Positions 1 to 7,034 of a stretch of 36,138 nt of DNA are shown piece by piece. The stretch lies in the NCBI GenBank assembly GCA_944329445.1, contig CALVIH010000010.1:1-36138 (forward strand), in the 5' to 3' direction. Source of the DNA: an uncultured Bacilli bacterium. GTDB taxonomy: Bacteria; Bacillota_I; Bacilli_A; RF39; UBA660. The notes beneath the pieces were generated by a model, which was not told where the DNA came from, did no database searches, and saw only the letters and a list, made by a program, of their open reading frames with translations. Each line of letters begins with the position of its first letter. Positions within the stretch are counted from its first letter, which is position 1. The position numbers and the translations under genes are program-made.

Positions 1-6
1 TATAAT

Positions 7-34
7 ATCATATACCCCCCCCCCCACTTGTCAA
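7..34 (-). promoter_or_regulatory. Promoter with an 11-G homopolymer in its spacer (candidate phase-variable switch)
   Basis: On the minus strand, -35 TTGACA (34-29) is followed by a 16-bp spacer and a -10-like TATGAT (12-7), which matches TATAAT at 5 of 6 positions. The spacer holds an uninterrupted run of 11 G (plus-strand C at 15-25), the only such tract in this AT-rich window. It reads leftward, so the gene it drives lies outside the window. It follows directly after the terminator of the thioredoxin-like lipoprotein gene. Slippage to 12 G would give the optimal 17-bp spacer. The promoter call is fairly good. Phase variation is inferred by analogy with poly-G/C spacer promoters of other bacteria. 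Confidence 0.55.
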
Positions 35-66
35 TTAAATTATGCTGTTGATAATTTATTACTAAA

Positions 67-91
67 AAAGAAGCTATTTATCAGCTTCTTT
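67..91 (-). terminator. Rho-independent terminator of the rpsB-tsf-lipoprotein operon
   Basis: A perfect 9-bp stem (AAAGAAGCT/AGCTTCTTT on the plus strand) encloses a 7-nt loop and is followed on the minus strand by a short T tract. The TAG stop codon of the lipoprotein gene (74-76) lies inside the hairpin. Confidence 0.85.
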
Positions 92-661
92 TGTCGTTGT
101 TTCTTCTATTAACATTTTATTAATTAAACTAGAAAAATTATCTTTTAAAGTATTTTTTTGTTCGTCCGTTATTATTTCTTCACTATCAGAGTTAATGGTT
201 CCGATGTATACACCAACTATGTTTCCTTTGTTTACAAATATTATCGTTGGGGCACTTATTCTTTTGTTCCCCTCATCATCAGATGCTATATAATCTGATA
301 AAAGATTAGCTAGTTCTTGATACTCTGTTGTATTATTATCTCTTATGTCCTTAAAGTTATAGTATAAAATACTTTCAACGTTTTTATCCTTAGCAACTTC
401 ATCCAAGACTGGAACTATTTCCTTACACAAACTACATGTTGGAAACCCAAGATATATAATACCAGTGCCATCGTTAATTGTATCTATAACGTTATTATAA
501 GTAGCATATTCGTAAATATTATCTTTTTTTACTTCGCTATATTCATCTTTAAATCTGATACTATCCGTACTAATATCATCTTCTACTTTTGTAACTTCTA
601 TGGTATCACAACCAGTTAATATAAGTAAAAAAGTTAGTACTACTGCCACTAACTTTTTCAT
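74..661 (-). CDS. Thioredoxin-like lipoprotein
   Basis: A predicted secreted, membrane-anchored protein of 195 aa. The N terminus is a lipoprotein signal peptide: two Lys, a hydrophobic stretch at residues 4-16, and lipobox LTGC with Cys18 as the lipid-bearing residue. A thioredoxin-fold segment follows at about residues 65-160, with CSLC (Cys76, Cys79) after the strand GIIYLGFPT and a later strand APTIIFVNKGNIVGVYIG, where the Pro before T matches the cis-Pro position of thioredoxins. The family is similar to bacteriocin-transport accessory or thiol-disulfide proteins. Substrate unknown. It starts 2 nt after the tsf stop, with GGTGA upstream of the ATG, so it is probably co-transcribed with rpsB-tsf. 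A redox role outside the membrane is inferred. Confidence 0.8.
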   Translation of the reverse strand: MKKLVAVVLTFLLILTGCDTIEVTKVEDDISTDSIRFKDEYSEVKKDNIYEYATYNNVIDTINDGTGIIYLGFPTCSLCKEIVPVLDEVAKDKNVESILYYNFKDIRDNNTTEYQELANLLSDYIASDDEGNKRISAPTIIFVNKGNIVGVYIGTINSDSEEIITDEQKNTLKDNFSSLINKMLIEETTTKEADK

Positions 662-663
662 TA

Positions 664-1536
664 TTATTCACCATTCATTTGAGCAGCTACTTCTTCAGCA
701 AAATTTTCTTGACGCTTTTCTAATCCTTCACCAACTTCGTACCTGATAACATCGATAATTTTACCACCATTATTGCTAACAAATTTTCCAACGGTAACAC
801 TATTATCCTTAACAAAGTCTTGTTCTTCAAGACATATTTCTTTATAGTACTTATTAATTCTACCCATTACCATCTTTTCAGCAATATTAGCTGGTTTTCC
901 TTCTGCCATTGCTTGCTCAGTTAAAATTTTCTTTTCGTTTTCTACTTGATCAGCTGGTACTTGTTCTTTAGTAACATATTCTGGGCGCATTGCAGCAGCA
1001 TGCATAGAAACATCTTTTGCAACTTCTTCAGACGCACCTTTAAGTAATGTTAAAACAGAAATTTTACCTCCCATATGAATGTATGAACCAAAATATTCAT
1101 CATCATTTTTCTCAAGTAATGTAAATCTTCTAAATGAAATTTTTTCTCCAATTGTTGCGGTCATTGAAGTAACATAATCATTTAACGTACCTTGATCATA
1201 AGAAAGAGCTAATGCCTCTTCGTTTGTCTTAGCATTACTACTTAAGATTGTTGTAGCAACGTCATCCATGAACTTTTGAAACTTTTCGTTCTTTGCGACG
1301 AAATCAGTTTCACAGTTAATTTCAAGAATAACTGCTTTATTACCATCTATTTTAATGGTAGATAAACCTTCAGCAGCAATTCTTCCTGCCTTTTTAGCAG
1401 CCTTCGCAATACCCTTTTCTCTTAACCATTCGGTTGCCTTCTTAATATCATTATCATTTTCTTCTAGAGCCTTTTTACAATCCATCATACCAGCTCCAGA
1501 GATATCTCTTAATTCTCTAATTAAACTTGCGTTCAT
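664..1536 (-). CDS. tsf: Translation elongation factor Ts
   Basis: Nucleotide exchange factor that regenerates EF-Tu-GTP. It is 290 aa, the usual length. The N-terminal UBA-like domain (about residues 1-50) has the hallmark IRELRDISGAGMMDCKKALEE, split here only by I/R at the start. The EF-Tu-contacting TDFVAKNEKF motif follows at about residue 80, then the core domains, where PADQVENEK and the C-terminal helix are recognisable. I chose the ATG at 1536 because it has a strong AAAAGGAG site and starts with the family's MNASLIREL. The reading frame continues 15 codons upstream without family similarity. It lies 55 nt downstream of rpsB, the classic rpsB-tsf pair. Confidence 0.97.
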   Translation of the reverse strand: MNASLIRELRDISGAGMMDCKKALEENDNDIKKATEWLREKGIAKAAKKAGRIAAEGLSTIKIDGNKAVILEINCETDFVAKNEKFQKFMDDVATTILSSNAKTNEEALALSYDQGTLNDYVTSMTATIGEKISFRRFTLLEKNDDEYFGSYIHMGGKISVLTLLKGASEEVAKDVSMHAAAMRPEYVTKEQVPADQVENEKKILTEQAMAEGKPANIAEKMVMGRINKYYKEICLEEQDFVKDNSVTVGKFVSNNGGKIIDVIRYEVGEGLEKRQENFAEEVAAQMNGE

Positions 1537-1561
1537 ATCCTTCTTCTCCTTTTTATAATTA

Positions 1562-1584
1562 AAGATGATTCTAACGATCATCTT
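1562..1584 (-). promoter_or_regulatory. Hairpin between rpsB and tsf (possible attenuator)
   Basis: A perfect 8-bp stem (AAGATGAT/ATCATCTT) with a 7-nt loop sits just after the rpsB stop. It lacks the U tract of a true terminator, because TAATTATAAAAAGGAG follows. It could partly terminate transcription, protect the 3' end of rpsB mRNA, or shape tsf translation. The structure is seen; the function is inferred. Confidence 0.5.
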
Positions 1585-1591
1585 ATATTTA

Positions 1592-2641
1592 TTATTTTGT
1601 TAAAGCTTTAACTAATTCATCTTTCTTTAATTTTGAATAACCTTCAATCTTAGCTTCTTTTGCCATAGCCTTTAATTCTACTACGGTTTTCTTTGCTAAA
1701 TCAACAACTTCTTCTTTAGCTTTACTAGCTACCTTCTTTACTGTTTTCTTAGCCTCTTCTACCTTAGGTTCTGCTTCTTTAGAAGCCTTTTTTACCTTTT
1801 CTTTTACTTCTTCTATCTTTTCTTCTACTACTGGAGTAACTTCCTTTACTTTCTTTTCTATAACTTCTTTAACGTCCTTAGCTAATTCTTTAACATCACT
1901 TACTACTTCCTTTGCAGCAGCCTTTGCTTTATCTTCTTCTGTTACGTAATCTTCAGTTGGTTTATTTGTTGCTTCACAAATAGCATTATTTAAAACTCCA
2001 AGCACGATTTTAACGGCACGAATAGCATCATCATTACCAGGAATCACGTAATCTACTAAATCTGGATCACAGTTAGTATCTACGATACCAAATACTGGTA
2101 TGTTTAATTTATGTGCTTCATTTATTGCGTTAAGTTCCTTTTTAGGATCAACGATAATCATTGCTTGTGGTAACTTTTTCATTTCTCTTAATCCGCAAAA
2201 ATAAGAGTTTAACTTATCATATTCTTTACGAATCTTAACTACTTCTTTCTTAGGTAACTTATCAAAAGTTCCATCTTTCTCCATTTTTTCAATTTGATCC
2301 AAACGGTTAATTCTTCTTCTAATCGTTCTAAAGTTAGTTAAAGTACCTCCTAACCAACGTTTTGAAACGTAGTAACTATCAGATCTTTTTGCTTCTTCTT
2401 CAGTAGCTTCCCCAGCTTGCTTTTTAGTTCCTACAAAAATAACCTTTCCACCGTTTGCGGCAATTTCCTTTAAAGCTTCATATGCTTCTTCGATTTTCTT
2501 TACTGTTTTTTGTAAGTCTATGATATAAATATCATCCCTTGCAGTAAAGATATACTCTTTCATTTTTGGGTTCCATCTTTTAGTTTGGTGACCAAAATGA
2601 ACACCTGCTTCTAAAAGATAGCTCATTGATACAACTGGCAT
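1592..2641 (-). CDS. rpsB: 30S ribosomal protein S2 with long helical C-terminal extension
   Basis: Small-subunit ribosomal protein; S2 joins the head/body region late in assembly and contacts S1 in many bacteria. Residues 1 to about 230 are a normal S2: [19 protein letters not shown] near the start, RWLGGTLTN at about 95-103, and [19 protein letters not shown] at about 188-206. The protein is 349 aa, about 100 longer than typical. Residues 235-312 are Lys/Glu/Ala/Val-rich and look like one long charged helix. Residues 313-349 resemble a Rho N-terminal/SAP-like helical motif ([19 protein letters not shown], then [11 protein letters not shown]). The ATG at 2641 has a strong AGGAGG site. The extension may bind RNA (inference). 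Confidence 0.96.
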   Translation of the reverse strand: MPVVSMSYLLEAGVHFGHQTKRWNPKMKEYIFTARDDIYIIDLQKTVKKIEEAYEALKEIAANGGKVIFVGTKKQAGEATEEEAKRSDSYYVSKRWLGGTLTNFRTIRRRINRLDQIEKMEKDGTFDKLPKKEVVKIRKEYDKLNSYFCGLREMKKLPQAMIIVDPKKELNAINEAHKLNIPVFGIVDTNCDPDLVDYVIPGNDDAIRAVKIVLGVLNNAICEATNKPTEDYVTEEDKAKAAAKEVVSDVKELAKDVKEVIEKKVKEVTPVVEEKIEEVKEKVKKASKEAEPKVEEAKKTVKKVASKAKEEVVDLAKKTVVELKAMAKEAKIEGYSKLKKDELVKALTK

Positions 2642-2682
2642 TTCTTTTTTCCTCCTTTGTTTTCTCCTCCAAGCTTTTCATC

Positions 2683-2720
2683 TTTGCAAACTCATCCTCT
2701 TCGGACACGTGAGGTGCAAA
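2683..2720 (-). promoter_or_regulatory. Structured rpsB leader (candidate S2 autoregulatory element)
   Basis: The roughly 120-nt rpsB 5' UTR folds on paper into a two-part stem. An outer 6-bp helix TTTGCA/TGCAAA (plus 2715-2720 with 2683-2688) and an inner CCTC/GAGG helix (2711-2714 with 2696-2699) are separated by a one-sided bulge and close an 11-nt loop. A separate 8-bp hairpin TTTTTCTT/AAGAAAAA lies nearer the transcription start. S2 represses its own operon through such leaders in other bacteria. I could not match this one to a known class. Confidence 0.45.
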
Positions 2721-2768
2721 TCCAAACTTGTGTGTATTTTTTTCTTTCCTTTAAGAAAAACCATGCAT

Positions 2769-2798
2769 ATTATAACACATATTTATTATATGTTACAA
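2769..2798 (-). promoter_or_regulatory. rpsB operon promoter
   Basis: -35 TTGTAA (2798-2793), 18-bp spacer, extended -10 TGT-TATAAT (-10 hexamer 2774-2769). The predicted start near 2762 gives a leader of about 120 nt. Confidence 0.75.
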
Positions 2799-2823
2799 GG
2801 TGTTTTTTTATATTTTATAAAGA

Positions 2824-2849
2824 AAATCAAGCTAATTAAAGCCCGATTT
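2824..2849 (-). terminator. Terminator downstream of the Cys-rich gene
   Basis: A 10-bp stem with two G-U pairs (minus AAATCGGGCT/AGCTTGATTT) closes a 6-nt loop and is followed by a broken T run. A second weaker hairpin (TTTGATT/AATCAAA) lies just upstream. It separates the Cys-rich gene from rpsB. Confidence 0.65.
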
Positions 2850-2916
2850 CCTCATTTGATTCTTATTGTTTAATCAAACTATTAATGTGATTTTTTTATT
2901 TTTACGCTTTATAACA

Positions 2917-3549
2917 CTAAAAGCCCATACAAGAATTTATCCAGTCCAAGGCAAACTTACTATCAACATATGGTTTATCATTTACTATATTAATATACCA
3001 ATCATATTTTTCTTTTTCCATACAAGTTAGTGTTTCTTTATTTTTAATTTTTTTCTTCAAATATTCAGAATCTTCTTTTAATCTATCAAGTAGATATGTT
3101 TCAGTTTCTATTCCTGTGTACTCTTCTAATATTCTTGCTAGGCGGTCATGAAACAAAAGACAATCATAAACAAAACTTTCTGCGTCAGCAGTCTGTTCAC
3201 AAGGTCCACCTATTTTAGTTGGTTTAACACTTCTACCAAATAAAGGCCTTTGTTCTTCTTCTAATTTGCAACCACTATCTAATAAATTAACACAGGGTCC
3301 ACCTTTACCTAATATATCTATAACATCAATACCTTCATCTCTTGCCTTTAAATATAAAATAAACGTCCAAGCATCACCACAAAAACCAGTAGTAGGCTGG
3401 CATGAAATTAATGCATTTCCTTGTTTTAAAAGTTCTTTTATTTTTTCAACTTCTAATCCTGTTCTTTTATCATAAAACTGTCTTATAGAATATATACAGC
3501 CTACTGTTTTACAGCATGCTCCCCTTACATTTGGCGCACATAATTTCAT
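2917..3549 (-). CDS. Cysteine-rich conserved hypothetical protein, possible metal-binding
   Basis: A 210-aa soluble protein with 12 Cys, at residues 4, 12, 13, 18, 50, 57, 86, 94, 117, 130, 166 and 207. No signal peptide or membrane segment is visible. The layout GACCKTVGC near the start, GGPC at about 83-86, then DSGCKLEEEQRP followed by GR at about 92-106, resembles Firmicutes proteins related to the putative zinc/iron-chelating (YkgJ-type) group, where a GC-L...RP segment follows a CC pair. I do not recognise a specific function. It is monocistronic, with its own good promoter (3607-3634) and terminator. The ATG at 3549 follows a poor ribosome site and is the only ATG before the first Cys cluster. 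Confidence 0.75.
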   Translation of the reverse strand: MKLCAPNVRGACCKTVGCIYSIRQFYDKRTGLEVEKIKELLKQGNALISCQPTTGFCGDAWTFILYLKARDEGIDVIDILGKGGPCVNLLDSGCKLEEEQRPLFGRSVKPTKIGGPCEQTADAESFVYDCLLFHDRLARILEEYTGIETETYLLDRLKEDSEYLKKKIKNKETLTCMEKEKYDWYINIVNDKPYVDSKFALDWINSCMGF

Positions 3550-3606
3550 CTTTATAAGTTTCCATTTTAATGTTTTCCCCCATCAAATACAAAAAATATT
3601 ATGGTT

Positions 3607-3634
3607 ATTATACTTATTGTATTTAAAAAGTCAA
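3607..3634 (-). promoter_or_regulatory. Promoter of the Cys-rich gene
   Basis: -35 TTGACT (3634-3629), 16-bp spacer, -10 TATAAT (3612-3607). The -35 forms part of the 3' arm of the upstream terminator hairpin at 3625-3654. Confidence 0.75.
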
Positions 3635-3654
3635 GAAATCAAATCAGACTTTTT
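3625..3654 (-). terminator. Probable terminator of the priA operon
   Basis: An 8-bp stem AAAAAGTC/GACTTTTT with a 14-nt loop that has an inner GA/TC pairing. Its 3' arm runs into T's on the minus strand. It lies about 140 nt after the last gene and overlaps the next promoter's -35. Confidence 0.5.
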
Positions 3655-3794
3655 ATGACTTTTATAAACCATTTTATTGCTTTTTTCTTCTTTTACAATG
3701 AAATATATCCAAGATATTTATGGCCATCTGGTATACTATCTTCCTTAAATTATCTTTTCTTTATAAAGAATTATACAGCTACAAGTTAAACAGT
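3655..3794. other. Non-coding stretch between the MazG-like gene and the next promoter
   Basis: About 140 nt with no convincing gene on either strand. It holds a 14-bp palindrome TTCTTTATAAAGAA near 3758-3771 and a TATAAT-like box (3770-3775, minus) without a recognisable -35. It is most simply the 3' UTR of the priA operon. A small RNA cannot be excluded. Confidence 0.4.
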
Positions 3795-4142
3795 CTAATT
3801 TTTGTCTGCGTCACTTTGATCTACCGTTTTAATTAAAAACGTCTTCGTATCAAAGCCACCTTTTGCCTCTTTTTTTTGCTTTCTTGCATCTTCAATGTCA
3901 TTAAACGAAATATTATTTACCTCAGCTTTTTTCAACATTACCTCAAGTAAGTCTGCTAACTCTTCTTTTATTTCATCAGGTGTTCTAGATGCTATAACTT
4001 CTTTTACTTCTTCTAAAAGCTTATTATCTAATGCATTTTCAAAATCATTATCATTTAATGTCTCGATTAATGCATATTCACCATTCTTTTCTATTTTATC
4101 TGGGATTTTATCTCTTACTAATTTATTAAATATCTTCTGCAT
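3795..4142 (-). CDS. MazG-like / phosphoribosyl-ATP pyrophosphohydrolase-like nucleotide pyrophosphatase
   Basis: A 115-aa all-alpha NTP pyrophosphohydrolase of the MazG/PRA-PH superfamily, predicted to hydrolyse non-canonical nucleoside triphosphates to monophosphate and PPi. The family hallmark FNKLVRDKIPDKI is at residues 5-17. The metal-binding helices carry EEVKE at about 44-48 and EELADLLEV at about 60-68. No his genes are nearby, so a histidine-biosynthetic role is unlikely. It overlaps the upstream HD-domain gene by 17 nt, which suggests translational coupling and a shared nucleotide clean-up role. The C-terminal tail after residue 95 is not conserved as far as I can judge. Confidence 0.85.
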   Translation of the reverse strand: MQKIFNKLVRDKIPDKIEKNGEYALIETLNDNDFENALDNKLLEEVKEVIASRTPDEIKEELADLLEVMLKKAEVNNISFNDIEDARKQKKEAKGGFDTKTFLIKTVDQSDADKN

Positions 4143-4776
4143 TCTTAATTTCCTTTATGTTTTTAATATCTTCTATTAAAGTTTTAAATATTTCGTCATC
4201 ATCGTACTTAGGTCTGTCATATTCTACCCAAAAATCACTAGCACAATTAGAAGCTTTATCTATTTCAGATGCTCTGTTTCCATAAAAAGGTAAGTCTTCT
4301 CTTGCTCTTTCGTATGAAAAAACGCCTTTTAGGTCATAGACCTTAGCCTGAAAATCACATTCTATTTTATCAATGTGATAACAAAAGACAGACTCTTTTG
4401 TTGTTTGATCATTATACTCATTTAAAAGTTCTTCTATTTCTCTTTGTTTAAATAAACCATTCGTTATCTTTTTAACGTACTTTTTACCAAGCTCTTTTTT
4501 CTCATCTTTCGTAATATCGGTTCTTATGGTAAGGTCTCCCATCAATATTTCCTCTAGCTCGTGAAGGGATAACATTCTAAGAACTTTATACATATCTAAA
4601 TCAAGTTTATACTCACTATCAATTGCAATTGCTAAAATTAAGCATCCATATATGTGCTCTGCTACTGACTCTAATCTTTCCTTTTTTATTTCCATTTCTA
4701 TCCAACCGGTTCTTACCTTTTCCTTTAGCTTGTTAGCCAGTAAGTAAAATCTTATAATATTACCATTTTTGTTCAT
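4126..4776 (-). CDS. HD-domain hydrolase, YfbR / 5'-deoxynucleotidase-like
   Basis: A 216-aa protein of the HD phosphohydrolase superfamily that resembles YfbR-type 5'-deoxynucleotidases, which remove phosphate from (d)NMPs. Visible signs are FYLLANKLKEKVRTGWI at the start, SVAEHIYG at about 37-44 (first metal His), SLHELEEILMGDLT at about 69-82 (the HD position reads HE here), and a later HIDKIECDFQAKVYDL segment with the downstream Asp. The HE in place of canonical HD is known in this subgroup. The ATG at 4776 has an AGGAGG site that overlaps the TAG stop of priA. Operon priA-HD-MazG. The substrate is inferred from the family. Confidence 0.8.
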   Translation of the reverse strand: MNKNGNIIRFYLLANKLKEKVRTGWIEMEIKKERLESVAEHIYGCLILAIAIDSEYKLDLDMYKVLRMLSLHELEEILMGDLTIRTDITKDEKKELGKKYVKKITNGLFKQREIEELLNEYNDQTTKESVFCYHIDKIECDFQAKVYDLKGVFSYERAREDLPFYGNRASEIDKASNCASDFWVEYDRPKYDDDEIFKTLIEDIKNIKEIKNAEDI

Positions 4777-4784
4777 AATTCCTC

Positions 4785-6950
4785 CTATAAATTAATCGGG
4801 TTAAAGTCAAGTTCTATTTTTAGCTTGCTATTTCCCTCGTATATTTTTATTAAATCATTTAAGGCAGTATATAGTTTTTCATCCTTTTTATATTTTAAAA
4901 TAACCTGGAAATTAAAGTTTTTATTTACTTTTAGAACGCTAGCCATTGAAGGACCTAAAATACTTGTCGTACTACTTAATTTTTTCCTTAAAAACAAACT
5001 TACCTTCTTTGCTTCGTTTATTCCATAGTCAAAATCTTTAGATGTTATTTTAATTAGCATAATAAAGCAATATGGTGGATAATTAAGTTTTTTTCTAATA
5101 AACATTTCCCTTGCAAAAAATCCTTTATAATCATGATTTTTTGCACAAACAATACTATAGTGTTCCGGATTATAAGTTTGAACTATAGCTACTCCTTCTT
5201 TTTCGGCACGTCCGGCACGCCCTATTACTTGATCAAGTAGGCTAAACGTTTGCTCACTACTTCTAAAGTTTGGAATGTTAAGCCCTTGATCCGCATTTAT
5301 CACACCAACTAAGGTAACGTTTGGAAAATTAAGACCTTTAGCAATCATTTGGGTACCTACTAATATATCATATTTTCCATCGTTAAAATCATTAATTATT
5401 TTAAAATGAGAACCTTTTTTACTAGTTGTGTCAGCGTCCATTCTAACAACGTTTGCGAAAGGAAATAAGGTTTTTATTTCCTCTTCTATCATTTGTGTTC
5501 CAGAGCCTACCTCTCTTACCTTCCCCTCTTTACAACTAGGGCACGTTTCCTTTCTTACTTCCGCATAGCCACAATAATGGCACCTCATCATCCCAGAAGT
5601 TTTATGATAAGTTAAAGTTATATCACAATTAGGACACTTAAAAACGTAACCACAGGAAGGACAAGTTAAATAATTAGCATATCCCCTTCTGTTTAATAAA
5701 AGCATTATTTGTTCTTTTCTATTTAAACGTTCTTTGATGCTTCTTATTAAACTTTCTGAAAATAATTTATTTCCCTTTCGAATTTCTTTTTTCATGTCCA
5801 CTATTTCAACTTTAGGAAGCGGTTTATCATTAACCCTTTTGTCTAATTCAAGGAATCTATAATAACCTTTCTTTGCCCTCGCAAAACTTTCAATCGTAGG
5901 TGTTGCACTACCAAGCACAACTGGGCAATTATGAGTTTTAGATCTTTTGGAAGCAATATCTAACGTGCTATACCTTGGATTATTTTCCTGTTTATAACTT
6001 TCCGAGTGTTCCTCATCAATTATTATTATACCAATGTTTTTAAGTGGCGCAAAAATGGCAGATCTAGCCCCAATAACTAACTTTACTTCACCACGGTTAA
6101 TCCTTCTAAATTCATCATACCTTTCACCATCTGATAATGAGGAATGAAGAATTGCGATAAGAGACCCAAAAACGCCCTTAAAACGAGCGGTTATTTGAGG
6201 GGTTAAACTTATTTCTGGAACCAATATTATAGCGGTTTTACCTTGTTTTAAAACCTCTTTTACAACGTCTATATAAACTTCTGTTTTACCAGAGCCAGTA
6301 ACACCATAAAGGAGATAAACCAAAGTGTTATTAAGTCCTTGTTTTATCTCGTTTGATACTTTTTGCTGGCTTTGGGTAAGAGTTACAGTCTTTAAATCAA
6401 CCGTTCCAGAAACCTTCCGATAGATCTCTTCTTTAAACTCCATTACAATATTTTTTTCCATAAGTTTTTTTAGTGATGACCTACTTTTTATCTCACTTTT
6501 CAAAACCAACTCATTATCTGTTAAAAGCTTAATTATTTCTAATTGTGCTTTAGTTTTTACCTCATTGTGATTAACGTTTTCATTTAATTTTACATATGTT
6601 TTGGTTTTAGCTTTAGCACTCGTCTTATGGTTTGCTTTCAAAGCTTTAGGAAGCATCGCTTGATAGGTGTATATCAAAGAGCACAAATAGCGTTCACTCA
6701 TGAATTTACCAAGCTTAATTAACTCGTCATTTAACACTGGTTCTTCATCAATGACCTTAAGAACACCCTTAACGTCATAATCTTCTGGTTTTACGTCATA
6801 ATCTAAAACAAACCCCTCAACAATACGGTTTGAAAATGGCACCAAAACACGTTTACCTATTATGTTATTACATGCGTCTTTAGAGACATGATAAGTAAAA
6901 GTCATGTCGTTTGATTTTACTCTGGTTTCAATTAGAACTTTTACATACAT
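4785..6950 (-). CDS. priA: Primosomal protein N' (replication restart helicase PriA)
   Basis: Superfamily 2 3'-5' helicase that recognises stalled forks and recombination intermediates and reloads the replisome. It is 721 aa, near the usual length. The N-terminal 3'-DNA-end-binding domain occupies about 1-105. Walker A GVTGSGKTEVY is at about 217-227 and the DEEH box at about 315. The zinc domain has four CxxC pairs (CPSC, CPNC, CHYC, CPSC) between about 430 and 475. Motifs GTQMIAKGLNFPNVTLVGV and QVIGRAGRAEKEG follow. I chose the ATG at 6950, which has an AAAGGAG site 8 nt away; the longer form would need a TTG start. It leads the operon with the HD and MazG-like genes. Confidence 0.97.
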   Translation of the reverse strand: MYVKVLIETRVKSNDMTFTYHVSKDACNNIIGKRVLVPFSNRIVEGFVLDYDVKPEDYDVKGVLKVIDEEPVLNDELIKLGKFMSERYLCSLIYTYQAMLPKALKANHKTSAKAKTKTYVKLNENVNHNEVKTKAQLEIIKLLTDNELVLKSEIKSRSSLKKLMEKNIVMEFKEEIYRKVSGTVDLKTVTLTQSQQKVSNEIKQGLNNTLVYLLYGVTGSGKTEVYIDVVKEVLKQGKTAIILVPEISLTPQITARFKGVFGSLIAILHSSLSDGERYDEFRRINRGEVKLVIGARSAIFAPLKNIGIIIIDEEHSESYKQENNPRYSTLDIASKRSKTHNCPVVLGSATPTIESFARAKKGYYRFLELDKRVNDKPLPKVEIVDMKKEIRKGNKLFSESLIRSIKERLNRKEQIMLLLNRRGYANYLTCPSCGYVFKCPNCDITLTYHKTSGMMRCHYCGYAEVRKETCPSCKEGKVREVGSGTQMIEEEIKTLFPFANVVRMDADTTSKKGSHFKIINDFNDGKYDILVGTQMIAKGLNFPNVTLVGVINADQGLNIPNFRSSEQTFSLLDQVIGRAGRAEKEGVAIVQTYNPEHYSIVCAKNHDYKGFFAREMFIRKKLNYPPYCFIMLIKITSKDFDYGINEAKKVSLFLRKKLSSTTSILGPSMASVLKVNKNFNFQVILKYKKDEKLYTALNDLIKIYEGNSKLKIELDFNPINL

Positions 6951-6975
6951 ACCATCATCTCCTTTATACAAAATA

Positions 6976-7013
6976 ATTATACCAAAAAAAGAAGACTAAA
7001 TTAAGTCTTCTTT
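6976..7013 (-). terminator. Terminator of the Cys-repeat gene, merged with the priA -10 element
   Basis: A 9-bp stem (plus AAAGAAGAC/GTCTTCTTT, 6988-6996 with 7005-7013) with an 8-nt loop is followed by a T7 run on the minus strand. The T run passes straight into TGG-TATAAT (-10 hexamer 6981-6976), the extended -10 of priA. No good -35 is present, as that position falls in the hairpin loop. Confidence 0.85.
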
Positions 7014-7034
7014 CCCCTTTTATTCTTTTATAAA

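Noticed and set aside
15-25. C11 run as a mere assembly artefact
   Set aside because: Not fully excluded, because long homopolymers are error-prone and this lies at the window edge. Kept as a finding because good -35 and -10 elements flank it at functional spacing.
2657-2839. 60-aa plus-strand reading frame upstream of rpsB
   Set aside because: It lies over the rpsB promoter and leader on the opposite strand, has no ribosome site and a composition set by the spacer.
3601-3789. 62-aa plus-strand reading frame between two genes
   Set aside because: No ribosome site, Phe-rich low-complexity product, and it runs over the promoter and terminator of minus-strand genes. It is a by-product of AT-rich spacer.
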